Source: AP-15 sp035252905
GTDB lineage: Bacteria > Pseudomonadota > Alphaproteobacteria > ATCC43930 > CGMCC-115725
NCBI GenBank assembly: GCA_035252905.1
Contig: DATFCQ010000051.1
Coordinates: 1-64,000, forward strand
DNA length: 64,000 nucleotides
Direction: 5' to 3'
Shown piece by piece: positions 17,628 to 25,097 of the stretch. Position numbers and translations under genes: made by a program. Positions within the stretch are counted from its first letter, which is position 1, and the number at the start of each line of letters is the position of its first letter. Below the pieces are notes generated by a model. The model worked only from the letters and a program-made list of their open reading frames with translations. It was not told the origin of the DNA and made no database searches.

Positions 17628-20240
17628 TCAGATCACGCCCTCCTCGGCTAGCTGCTCCACTTCGCGCGGCGAGCGGCCGAGCAATTCGGTGAGCACCCAC
17701 AGATTGTCCTCGCCGTAGCAGGGGGCGCCGCGATTGGTCGGGCCGCCGATATAGGCGGGCGTGGCGCTGAACTTGATCGGCAGTTCATAGATCGGCCAGG
17801 TGCCGATCTTGGTGCCGGTAACTTCGGTCAGCCACTTCAGATGGCGCAATTGCGGATCGGTGTCGCAGCGGTCCTCGGCGTTCTGGCACACCCCGGCCGG
17901 CACGCCGGCGCGCTGCAGTTTGATCATGCAGTCATAGCGGTCCTGCGTGCGGGTCCAGGCTTCCACCGCAGTGTCGAGCGCGTCCTGATGCAACAGCCGG
18001 CGCTCCAATGTGTCGAAGCGCCGGTCGTCGAGCCAGGCGCCCTGCTCCGACACCTGCGCCAGGGCGCGCCACTCGGCGTCGGTGAAGCAGGCGATGGCGA
18101 TCCAGCGGTCCAGGCCCTTGCAGCGATAGGCGCCGTGCGGCGCTGCCGGCTTGTAGGGCGAGCGGTTGCCGTAGCGGCGCCATGCGCGCCCGTTGGCCGA
18201 CCAGTCGAGGATCGTCGCGCCGGTCAGGAAGATGCCCGCCTCGCATTGCGAGGCGTCGATCCACTGGCCCTCGCCGGTGCGCTCGCGGTGATAGATCGCA
18301 CCGAGCAAGGCCAGCGCGTAACCGTAGGCGCCCATCCAGTCGAGATAGGAATAGCCCCACCCGACCGGCATCGCCGGCTCGGGCAGGCCCGACATGTCGC
18401 CCTGCCCGGCAAAGGCCGCGGCGACCGGGCCGACGGTGCGCATCCGCCCGTAGGTGCCGTGCGCCCCCATCCCGGATTGCTGGATGTAGATGATGTCCGG
18501 CCGGATGCGCTTCATTACGTCGTAGCCGAGCCCGAGGCGCTGCAATACCCCCGGCGAGAACCCCTCGGCGACGACGTCGCAGACGCGCACGAGGTCCTTG
18601 GCAATCTCCAATCCCTTGGGGTGGCGGATGTTCAGCGAGAGGCCGCGCTTGCCGGCATTCTTGTTGTTGAACTGCCCGCCCATATCGGAGTCGCGGACGG
18701 GAGGCAAGGGGCCGGTCGCCCTGTCGCGCGCCGCGCGGCCGCCGACCGGCGCCATCGCCGCCAGCCGCGTGTCGGGATTGTCCTTCCATTCCACCTTGAA
18801 GCTTTCCGCCCCCATCGCGGCAAGAAAGCGGGTGCCGCCGGCGGAGGCGAGAAACCACGCAAAATCGAGGATTTTGATCCCTTGCAGCGGGAACGGCTTG
18901 TTATGGAGCGCCGAGAGCCTCGGGTTCGCGACGGCGCGCGGCGCGGCCGGGACAGAGGGGCGCCGCGCCGCTTCGCCCAGCACGGCCTCCGTGTCTTCGC
19001 CCAACAGCGGCGCGCGCCGCCCGACCTGCCAGCTAGTTTTATTGCTCAGCCATTTGCTGGTCGGGTAGCGAAAATTGCGGCCGTGTTCGGGATGGGGCAC
19101 GTCGGCAAAGGTCTTGCGCGTCAGCCAGTGCTCGTCCTGCGCATTCTCGTGCGGCTTGCGCAATGGCGCCCACAGGAGCCCGGCATTCTGCGCCTCGCGC
19201 CACGGCATGTCGGCATAGGTCCAGGCGCGGATGAAGCGCTGCACCACATCCAGCATGTGCGCCCGCGTCTCGTCGCCGGCGGCCGATCCGGGCACCTGGC
19301 GCGCCCGCAGATCGACCTCCGGGGCAGGCGGCTGCAGATCGGCCTGCATGCCGTATTGCGAGAGCAGCGGCACCAGGTTTTTCAGGTCGCGCGCCCCCAT
19401 GCCGTGCGAGATGAACCAGCGCCCGTCCTTGGTATGGCTGATGCTGGGCGAATGGTTGGGCGTTTCTGCGGCATGGCGGTTGGTCAGCCGCCATAAGGGC
19501 ACGCGCCGCATCACCCAATGCATGATGTCGAGTTCGGGGTTCTTCGCCACCGCCTCGTGGATTGCGACCGACACGTCCTGGCCGCGGCCGCTCCTGTGCC
19601 GGTGGATCAATGCGGCGACGATCCCGGTCGCCAACTGCTCGCCGGCAATGTGGTAGGCGTGCCAGATTTGCGGCGCGATCGGCGGCGTGTCGTAGGCGAG
19701 GTTCGGGTCCGGATCATAGCCGCAATTCATCATCACCCCGCCGAGCGCGAGATGGACGAGATCGCAGCCCTTGAAATCCTGCCACGGCCCGTCATCGCCG
19801 AACGGCGTCATGCGCGCGATCACCAGTTGCGGAAAGCGCGCGCCGAGCGCGGCGCGGTCGAGCTCCAGGGCGGTGTAGAGCGCCCCGCAACTCGCATCCA
19901 GGAGGATGTCGGCGCCCGCCAACAGGTTCAGCAGATGCGCGCGCCCGGGGGGCTCGCGCAAATCGAGCACGACGGATTTCTTGTTGCGGTTGTAGGTCCA
20001 GAAGAACAGCGAGCGCTCCGGCCCCGGCCGGTCCTCCAGGAACGGGCCGATCCGCCGCGTTGCATTGCCTTCCGGCGGCTCGATCTTGACCACCTCGGCG
20101 CCGAGGCCGGCGAGCAGCAGCCCGGTATATTCCGCGCGCTCGTCGGCGATCTCGATCACGCGCAGACCGGCCAATATGCCGGGACCCGCATCGCCCATCA
20201 TCTCGCCCGGTCCCTGCGCGGGCGCGCCGGCTCCCGACAT
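17628..20240 (-). CDS. fused two-domain class III (CaiB/BaiF) CoA-transferase
   Basis: 870 residues, twice the usual length, because two complete family III CoA-transferase units are joined near residue 430. The first begins AGLRVIEIADERAEYTGLLL and has VVKIEPPEGN, RRIGPFLEDRPGPERSLFFW and a candidate catalytic Asp in KGCDLVHLALGG. The second begins LQGIKILDFAWFLASAGGTR and has KVEWKDNPDTR, GQFNNKNAGKRGLSLNIRHP and RTVGPVAAAFAG, where the catalytic Asp position is not Asp. The enzyme moves CoA between acids. The separate genes at 51195-52457 and 52454-53779 are similar to the first and second halves respectively, so this looks like a fusion of a heteromeric enzyme of the BbsEF type. Confidence 0.9.
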   Translation of the reverse strand: MSGAGAPAQGPGEMMGDAGPGILAGLRVIEIADERAEYTGLLLAGLGAEVVKIEPPEGNATRRIGPFLEDRPGPERSLFFWTYNRNKKSVVLDLREPPGRAHLLNLLAGADILLDASCGALYTALELDRAALGARFPQLVIARMTPFGDDGPWQDFKGCDLVHLALGGVMMNCGYDPDPNLAYDTPPIAPQIWHAYHIAGEQLATGIVAALIHRHRSGRGQDVSVAIHEAVAKNPELDIMHWVMRRVPLWRLTNRHAAETPNHSPSISHTKDGRWFISHGMGARDLKNLVPLLSQYGMQADLQPPAPEVDLRARQVPGSAAGDETRAHMLDVVQRFIRAWTYADMPWREAQNAGLLWAPLRKPHENAQDEHWLTRKTFADVPHPEHGRNFRYPTSKWLSNKTSWQVGRRAPLLGEDTEAVLGEAARRPSVPAAPRAVANPRLSALHNKPFPLQGIKILDFAWFLASAGGTRFLAAMGAESFKVEWKDNPDTRLAAMAPVGGRAARDRATGPLPPVRDSDMGGQFNNKNAGKRGLSLNIRHPKGLEIAKDLVRVCDVVAEGFSPGVLQRLGLGYDVMKRIRPDIIYIQQSGMGAHGTYGRMRTVGPVAAAFAGQGDMSGLPEPAMPVGWGYSYLDWMGAYGYALALLGAIYHRERTGEGQWIDASQCEAGIFLTGATILDWSANGRAWRRYGNRSPYKPAAPHGAYRCKGLDRWIAIACFTDAEWRALAQVSEQGAWLDDRRFDTLERRLLHQDALDTAVEAWTRTQDRYDCMIKLQRAGVPAGVCQNAEDRCDTDPQLRHLKWLTEVTGTKIGTWPIYELPIKFSATPAYIGGPTNRGAPCYGEDNLWVLTELLGRSPREVEQLAEEGVI

Positions 20241-20424
20241 GGCGTTCCTTTCCCTCAGAGCTGTGCCGGGGCCTGTCCCGGTCCTCTCCGGCTCGATTGT
20301 GCTGGACCCGGCGCGGTTGTCAACGCGCCGAGGGTCGGCCCGCGCGAAGCCGGTTGCGCCGGCGGCTCGAAGGCGAGATGATGGTTCGAGAACGGCAGCT
20401 TTGCACCGACAAGGGGGAGCGACG

Positions 20425-21171
20425 ATGGCCTATGAAGGCATGATTGCGGAAACCATTTCGATCATCGGCGACAAGAACGAGCCGATCTCGGCCTATGTGG
20501 CGCGGCCGTTGGGCCCGGGCCCCTTCCCCGGCATGGTGCTCTTGCATCATGCGCCCGGCTGGGACGAGTGGTACCGCGAGGCCACCCGTAAATTCGCGCA
20601 TCACGGCTACGCGGCTATCAGCCACAACCTCTATCACCGCGCCGGCGAAGGCAAAGCCGACGACGTCGCCGCCAAGGTGCGCGCCGAGGGCGGCGTCCCC
20701 GATGCGCAGGTCATCGGCGACACCGAAGGCGCGGTCCAATGGCTGCGCGCCCAGCCCTGGCTCAACGGCAAGGTCGGGGTCATCGGCACCTGCTCGGGCG
20801 GGCGGCAAACCTTTCTGTTCGCTTGTCATACCAAGAGCATAGACGCCGCGGCCGATCTGTGGGGTGGCCGCGTCGTGATGAGCCGGGAGGAATTGAACCC
20901 GAAGCAGCCGACCCCGCCGATCGAGTTCACCCGAAACCTGTCCTGCCCGCTCTTGGGTCTGTTCGGCAACGAGGATCGCGCCCCAACGCCGGAGCAGGTC
21001 GACCAGCACGAGGCCGAGCTTAAGAAACACGGCAAGGACTACGAGTTCCACCGCTACGACGGCGCCGGGCACGGCTTCTTCTATTACGACCGGCCGATGT
21101 ACCGTATCGAGCAGGCCCTGGACGGCTGGCAGAAGGTGTTCGCGTTCTTCGGCAAGCACCTGAAGGCATAA
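20425..21171 (+). CDS. dienelactone hydrolase family protein
   Basis: 248-residue alpha/beta hydrolase. ATG 20425 is preceded by GGGGGAG. GPFPGMVLLHHAPGWDEWY forms the oxyanion region, IGTCSGGRQTFLFACH is the nucleophile elbow with Cys in place of Ser (C-S-G-G, as in carboxymethylenebutenolidase), LGLFGNEDRAPTPEQ holds the Asp, and YDGAGHGFFYYDRP the His. Dienelactone hydrolases open dienelactones in chloroaromatic degradation, but many paralogues have unknown ester substrates. It is divergent from the fused CoA-transferase, with 184 bases between starts. Confidence 0.9.
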   Translation: MAYEGMIAETISIIGDKNEPISAYVARPLGPGPFPGMVLLHHAPGWDEWYREATRKFAHHGYAAISHNLYHRAGEGKADDVAAKVRAEGGVPDAQVIGDTEGAVQWLRAQPWLNGKVGVIGTCSGGRQTFLFACHTKSIDAAADLWGGRVVMSREELNPKQPTPPIEFTRNLSCPLLGLFGNEDRAPTPEQVDQHEAELKKHGKDYEFHRYDGAGHGFFYYDRPMYRIEQALDGWQKVFAFFGKHLKA

Positions 21172-21178
21172 CGCCGGC

Positions 21179-21454
21179 ATGTGCACCTCGATTGTCGAGG
21201 TCGTCGGCGCAGACGGCGCCGGCAAGGGCGAGGGCGGGTGGTTCACGCTGACCCACTCGGTGGTGTCCTACGACCACCCGCACCACGCTCTGTTGGAAGA
21301 GGCCATCACGATCGACTTCGTGAACCCCGCGCTGGGCCCCGGCGCGCGGGTCGCGGTCGAGTTGACCTTGGAAGCGGCCAAGGAATTGAGCGGCGCACTC
21401 GCCAAGGCGATCGCCGCGGCCGAGATTGCGGAAAGCGGGCGATTGCGGGGGTAA
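21179..21454 (+). CDS. small conserved protein, DUF6295-like
   Basis: 91 residues starting MCTSIVEVVGADGAGKGEGG, with YDHPHHALLEEAITIDFVNP and a helical C-terminus (LEAAKELSGALAKAIAAAE). This resembles small proteins annotated DUF6295, which share MCT at the start, a YDHPxH segment and the IDFLNP strand; the assignment is from memory of the pattern. It starts seven bases after the dienelactone hydrolase stop, so it is cotranscribed with it. Function unknown. A strong hairpin followed by TTTT lies 45 bases downstream. Confidence 0.7.
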   Translation: MCTSIVEVVGADGAGKGEGGWFTLTHSVVSYDHPHHALLEEAITIDFVNPALGPGARVAVELTLEAAKELSGALAKAIAAAEIAESGRLRG

Positions 21455-21499
21455 CACTCGATCCTTAATCGGAATTTGCGTGGTTCACCCCCTCCCGAA

Positions 21500-21526
21500 C
21501 CCTCCCCCATCAAGGGGGAGGGTTTT
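21500..21526 (+). terminator. intrinsic-terminator-like hairpin
   Basis: CCCTCCCCC, a five-base loop and GGGGGAGGG form a nine-bp stem followed by TTTT. It ends the dienelactone hydrolase operon. A second, related inverted copy (CTTCCCCTTGATGGGGGAG) follows at about 21539-21557, facing the convergent amidohydrolase, so the block may end transcription from both sides. The same motif pair is a common dispersed repeat in alphaproteobacteria. Confidence 0.65.
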
Positions 21527-21611
21527 CTGTTTGCTCTCTCTTCCCCTTGATGGGGGAGAGGCGGGGGTGATGCGGCGCCGCCTGGGCGCCGCATCCGCGG
21601 CCTTCCTTCCG

Positions 21612-23090
21612 CTATTCGGCCGCCGCCGCGTGGACCGGCGGCTGCGCGGCCTTGAGCACCGCGGCGGCTTCCTTCTCTACGACCGTGCCCTCGAAGAAGC
21701 GCGGGTTCTGGGTGCCCCACAACCGCACCGCGTTGGCGAAGACGAAGTCGCGGAAATTGTCCTCGGTGATGTGGCCGTCTTCGACCAGTTCATAGGCCTC
21801 GGGCAGCGGATCGCGCATGTCGATCACGTCGAAATGGCCGATGTCGGAGCTGTAGATCGCGTTCAACTGGCAGCCGAACGGGTTGCCCTTGCCAAAGGCG
21901 ACCGCATTCATCCGGTCGTCCGCCTCGCAGCCGAAATAGTACGGCGTGGCATAGAGGTCGATCCAGTCCTGTTTGCGCGTGATCTTGCACGCGGCAAAGT
22001 CGTCGAGATCGTCGACCCCGCCGGTCATGTGCAGTTCGGGATCGGGCCAGCCGTCGCGCGCGCGCAGGGCTGCGGCGTGCTCCTGATATCCGTATTTCTC
22101 GACAAGGTTCATCAACAGGCTGCGGTCGAGCTTGTCGGGGCGCATGTTTTCGAGCGCCTTGGCGTTGCGCCGCTCCCAATGCTCGATCAGGTCGCCGAAC
22201 AATTGCGACCCCCAGCCGACGCCGCCTTCGAGGAAGGCGAAGCGCAGTTCCGGGAAGCGCCTTGTGACCCCGCCGAGGAAGATCCCCTTGGCCGCGGCAT
22301 GGCCGGCATCGGCGAAATGGCCGATATGATTGTAGGTGAAGTTGGTCGGCGAATTACGCAAGGCCTGGTTGCTGCCGGTGCTGTGGAAGGTCGGCGCGAT
22401 GCCGAGCTCGCGGCACGTCTCCCACACCGGGTCGTAATCGTAGAGGCTGTCGATGCCGAACACCTCGTACCACACGGCAAGGCGCGCCGTATCCGAGTCG
22501 TTGGCCGCCACCGAGGGGACCCGCCGCGGCATCGCGCTGCCGAACATGCCGACTTTGGAGCCAAGCTCCCGGGTGACGAATTCGAGTTCCGCGATCGCCT
22601 CCTCCGGCGTGTGCATCGGGATGATCGCGGCCGGCGTCATCCGGTCGCTGAGATCCTTGAAATACCCGGCGGAGACGATGTTGTAGGCGCGGATCACGGC
22701 GCGCCGCGTTTCGTCGTCGGCGATGCGCGGCAGGCGCAACCCGGCGGTCGGGTAGATGATCGCGAAATCGGAGCCGATTTCGTCGAGCCGCTCATAGAGC
22801 AGATGCGGCAGCATCGCCGTGGCGCGGTCGAGGGTGTTTGCAGTCTGCCGGGTCCAGAAGCCCGGCATGGCGACGCGGCGCCGCCGCCGCTCGGCGACGC
22901 TCAATTGCAAGGCGTCGCGCGTCGTCGCCATCGCGGCGAGGAACCCGTCGGCCGCCTTATCGCCGCCGGCCTTGCGCATCTGCTCGCTGAACACCGGATC
23001 ATACTCGACCCAGTGCCCGTCGCCGTCGATGACCGGATGCTTGAGTTTCGCGCGAATGTCCGACGGGCGATGGTGGGCGTGGCCGCTCAT
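21612..23090 (-). CDS. amidohydrolase family 2 protein (ACMSD-like)
   Basis: 492 residues. ATG 23090 is preceded by GGAGG and preferred to the upstream in-frame start. VIDGDGHWVEYDPVFSEQM carries the N-terminal metal motif in the D-x-H form used by amidohydrolase-2 proteins; IYPTAGLRL, NHIGHFADAGHAAAKGIFLG and GVTRRFPELRFAFLEGGVGW (a typical ACMSD-like end of a barrel strand) follow, and SDIGHFDVIDMRDPLPEAYE supplies the late metal Asp and His region. Members are decarboxylases or hydrolases of carboxylic acids. Substrate unknown. Confidence 0.87.
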   Translation of the reverse strand: MSGHAHHRPSDIRAKLKHPVIDGDGHWVEYDPVFSEQMRKAGGDKAADGFLAAMATTRDALQLSVAERRRRRVAMPGFWTRQTANTLDRATAMLPHLLYERLDEIGSDFAIIYPTAGLRLPRIADDETRRAVIRAYNIVSAGYFKDLSDRMTPAAIIPMHTPEEAIAELEFVTRELGSKVGMFGSAMPRRVPSVAANDSDTARLAVWYEVFGIDSLYDYDPVWETCRELGIAPTFHSTGSNQALRNSPTNFTYNHIGHFADAGHAAAKGIFLGGVTRRFPELRFAFLEGGVGWGSQLFGDLIEHWERRNAKALENMRPDKLDRSLLMNLVEKYGYQEHAAALRARDGWPDPELHMTGGVDDLDDFAACKITRKQDWIDLYATPYYFGCEADDRMNAVAFGKGNPFGCQLNAIYSSDIGHFDVIDMRDPLPEAYELVEDGHITEDNFRDFVFANAVRLWGTQNPRFFEGTVVEKEAAAVLKAAQPPVHAAAAE

Positions 23091-23368
23091 GGGTTCCTCC
23101 GCAATGGTGGAAATTCTGCGCCGCGGCGCAGCGGCAACAGACAAATGATGACCCTATCGACTATAGGGTTATGCCAGCTTGCACCGCCAGCCGGCGCACG
23201 ACATCCGCTTTATCGGCATCCTTGACATTCACCGGGCGCAACGGCAGGGATTTTACCTATCCTGGCCGAGAGCCTCTTCGCCGGGCGGCGCCGGCCGACA
23301 TGGATGTTAGTTGCATCGGACGGCGGGGCCGCTATTTTGCGCAGATCGGGACTCTCGGGGGGGCAACA

Positions 23369-23842
23369 ATGAGGGCATCGACGCTTCTGTGCACGCTTGC
23401 CGCCCTGCTCGCGCTCGCCATGGCCGGCGCGAGCGCTGCGCCGGCAGACAAGCAGCAGGTTCTGAAAGAACGCCAGGCGCTGATGAAGAAGCAGGCGGAC
23501 GACCTTCGCGCCGTCAAGGACTATCTCGACGGCAAGCTCGATCATGCCAAGGCCACCGCTGCGGCGGCCGATCTGACCCGGACGATGGGCGAGATCCCCG
23601 AGGTGTTCCCGCCGGATACAGCGGGGCCCAGCCCCGACGGCAAGTACGCCGCAAAGCCGGCGATCTGGGCGGATTGGAAGGGTTTCCTTGCGCATCGCAA
23701 CACTGCCGCGGCGAAGGTCGACACATTGGCCGCGGCGCTCAAGAGCGATGACAAGACAAGGATAAAGACCGCCTTTGCCGATCTCGGGAAGAATGGCTGC
23801 GGCGCTTGTCACGGCAAATTCCGCGAAAAACTCGAAAAGTAA
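23369..23842 (+). CDS. cytochrome c' (class II c-type cytochrome)
   Basis: 157 residues with a signal peptide (MRASTLLCTLAALLALAMAG, cleavage after ASA) and a four-helix bundle ending in CGACHGKFREK, the C-terminal CxxCH placement typical of cytochrome c'. RQALMKKQADDLRAVKDYLD is helix A; PAIWADWKGFLAHRNTAAAK is helix C. Periplasmic; these pentacoordinate hemes bind NO and CO and help NO tolerance, a possible link to the NO reductase 20 kb away. The final 37 bases overlap the start of the next cytochrome gene. Confidence 0.9.
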   Translation: MRASTLLCTLAALLALAMAGASAAPADKQQVLKERQALMKKQADDLRAVKDYLDGKLDHAKATAAAADLTRTMGEIPEVFPPDTAGPSPDGKYAAKPAIWADWKGFLAHRNTAAAKVDTLAAALKSDDKTRIKTAFADLGKNGCGACHGKFREKLEK

Positions 23843-24717
23843 GCACGGCCGTCGCCGCCTGCCTGCTGCTGGCCGTCGCCCATATGGCCATTGGGGCGGC
23901 TGTTGCCGCCGAGGACGAAGCGATCGCGCGCGGCGCCTATCTGGCCAATGCCGCCGATTGCGTCACCTGTCACACCGATGAGGAGCACCACGGCCGGCCT
24001 TACGCCGGCGGCCGCGCGATCCCGACCCCGTTCGGCACCTTCTACAGCCCGAACCTCACCCCCGACCGGGAGACCGGCATCGGCCGCTGGAGCGACGCGC
24101 AATTCCTGCGCGCCTTGCACGACGGAGTCCGCCCCGACGGCAGCAATCTGTACCCGGCATTCCCGTATACGAGCTTCACGAAGATCACCGACGCCGACGC
24201 GCTGGCGATCAAGGCCTATCTCTTCTCGCTGCCGGCGGTACGGCACAAGAACCGGCCGCCCGCTCTCCCCTTTCCGCTCTCCTGGCGCTGGCTGGTGACC
24301 CCCTGGAAGTGGCTGTTCTTCACGCCGGGACGCTTCCGCCCGGCGCCGGGGCGCAGCGCCCAGTGGAACCGCGGCGCCTACCTCGTCACCGCGCTCGCCC
24401 ATTGCGGCGAGTGCCATACCCCGCGCAATTTTTTGGGAGCGATGGAACAGAGCCGGTTTCTCGCCGGCACCTCGTCGGGGCCGGACGGCAAGGCGGTTCC
24501 GAACATCACACCAGACCGCAAGACCGGCATCGGGAAATGGAGTCTCGACGACATCGTCACACTGCTCTCGACCGGCCAGACCCCCGATTTCGACTTCGTC
24601 GGCGGCGCCATGGCCGAGGTCATAAAGAGCACCTCGCGATTGACCGCCGAGGATCGCCGCGCGATCGCCGTCTTCCTCAAATCCGTGCCGCCCGTCGCGA
24701 CGCCGGGGAAGAAATAG
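23806..24717 (+). CDS. diheme cytochrome c
   Basis: 303 residues. The only plausible start is TTG 23806, inside the previous gene, giving SRQIPRKTRK as the positive n-region and ACLLLAVAHMAIGAAVAA as signal core; the next in-frame ATG (23884) would cut into the signal peptide. Two heme sites follow, CVTCH (about 49-53) and CGECH (about 199-203), each with a downstream NLTPDRETGIGRWSDAQF or NITPDRKTGIGKWSLDDI block that contains the distal ligand region seen in alcohol-dehydrogenase cytochrome subunits. It likely transfers electrons in the periplasm together with cytochrome c'. Confidence 0.88.
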   Translation: MSRQIPRKTRKVSTAVAACLLLAVAHMAIGAAVAAEDEAIARGAYLANAADCVTCHTDEEHHGRPYAGGRAIPTPFGTFYSPNLTPDRETGIGRWSDAQFLRALHDGVRPDGSNLYPAFPYTSFTKITDADALAIKAYLFSLPAVRHKNRPPALPFPLSWRWLVTPWKWLFFTPGRFRPAPGRSAQWNRGAYLVTALAHCGECHTPRNFLGAMEQSRFLAGTSSGPDGKAVPNITPDRKTGIGKWSLDDIVTLLSTGQTPDFDFVGGAMAEVIKSTSRLTAEDRRAIAVFLKSVPPVATPGKK

Positions 24718-24756
24718 CCGCAATCAGACACCGCCCCCAAGCGCCACCGCGGCGAA

Positions 24757-24960
24757 TGACTTCACCGTTCATGTCGACGACTTGGCATCGGGCGTTGATG
24801 CGCAATCCGGCGCGGGTATCGCGCACGACGACCATCATGTTGACGAGGATCACACCCTGCCAGTTCGCCATCTTGAGGCCGGTGGCGCTGGCGCGCTCGA
24901 AGACCGGGCTGCCGGACATCTATTGCAGATTGCGGTCATTGTATTGGCCGATGACGGGCA
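24757..24960 (-). pseudogene. fragment of an FAD_binding_2-type flavoprotein
   Basis: On the minus strand a short frame reads NWQGVILVN, then GLRINARCQVVDMNGEVI. The last segment resembles the C-terminal part of fumarate-reductase-like FAD proteins, in which GLxINxxxQVxDxxGxxIPGLYAAGE is common; here the sequence breaks down right after GEVI. A stop lies just upstream (NDRNLQ then TAG). No start, dinucleotide motif or remaining domain is present. I read it as a decayed gene end; the call depends on about 20 residues. Confidence 0.4.
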
Positions 24961-24965
24961 CCGCA

Positions 24966-25034
24966 GCCCCTCACCCTCCCGCTTCGCGGGTCCCTCCCTC
25001 TCCCCGCGCGCGGGGAGAGGGCCGGGGTGAGGGG
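24966..25034. repeat. GC-rich inverted repeat between convergent genes
   Basis: CCCCTCACC at the left pairs with GGTGAGGGG at the right, with nested GCTTCGCGGG and CTCCCCGCGCGCGGGGAG stems inside. It sits between the convergent diheme cytochrome and amidohydrolase genes and probably ends transcription or is a dispersed repeat. Confidence 0.6.
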
Positions 25035-25097
25035 CGATTCTGGCCCGGCGCGGAGGCGGTCTATAGGCAGCGCTTCATGTCTGATCTGCCCGGCCGG

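Larger units (their letters stand above)
24718..25097. other. intergenic region with a flavoprotein remnant and a palindromic repeat
   Basis: About 380 bases between the diheme cytochrome and an amidohydrolase end. The first half holds the FAD-protein fragment. The second half (24966-25034) is a long palindrome, CCCCTCACCCTCCCGCTTCG to CGGGGAGAGGGCCGGGGTGA, a kind of repeat common in high-GC alphaproteobacteria that can act as a two-way terminator between these convergent genes. Confidence 0.6.
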
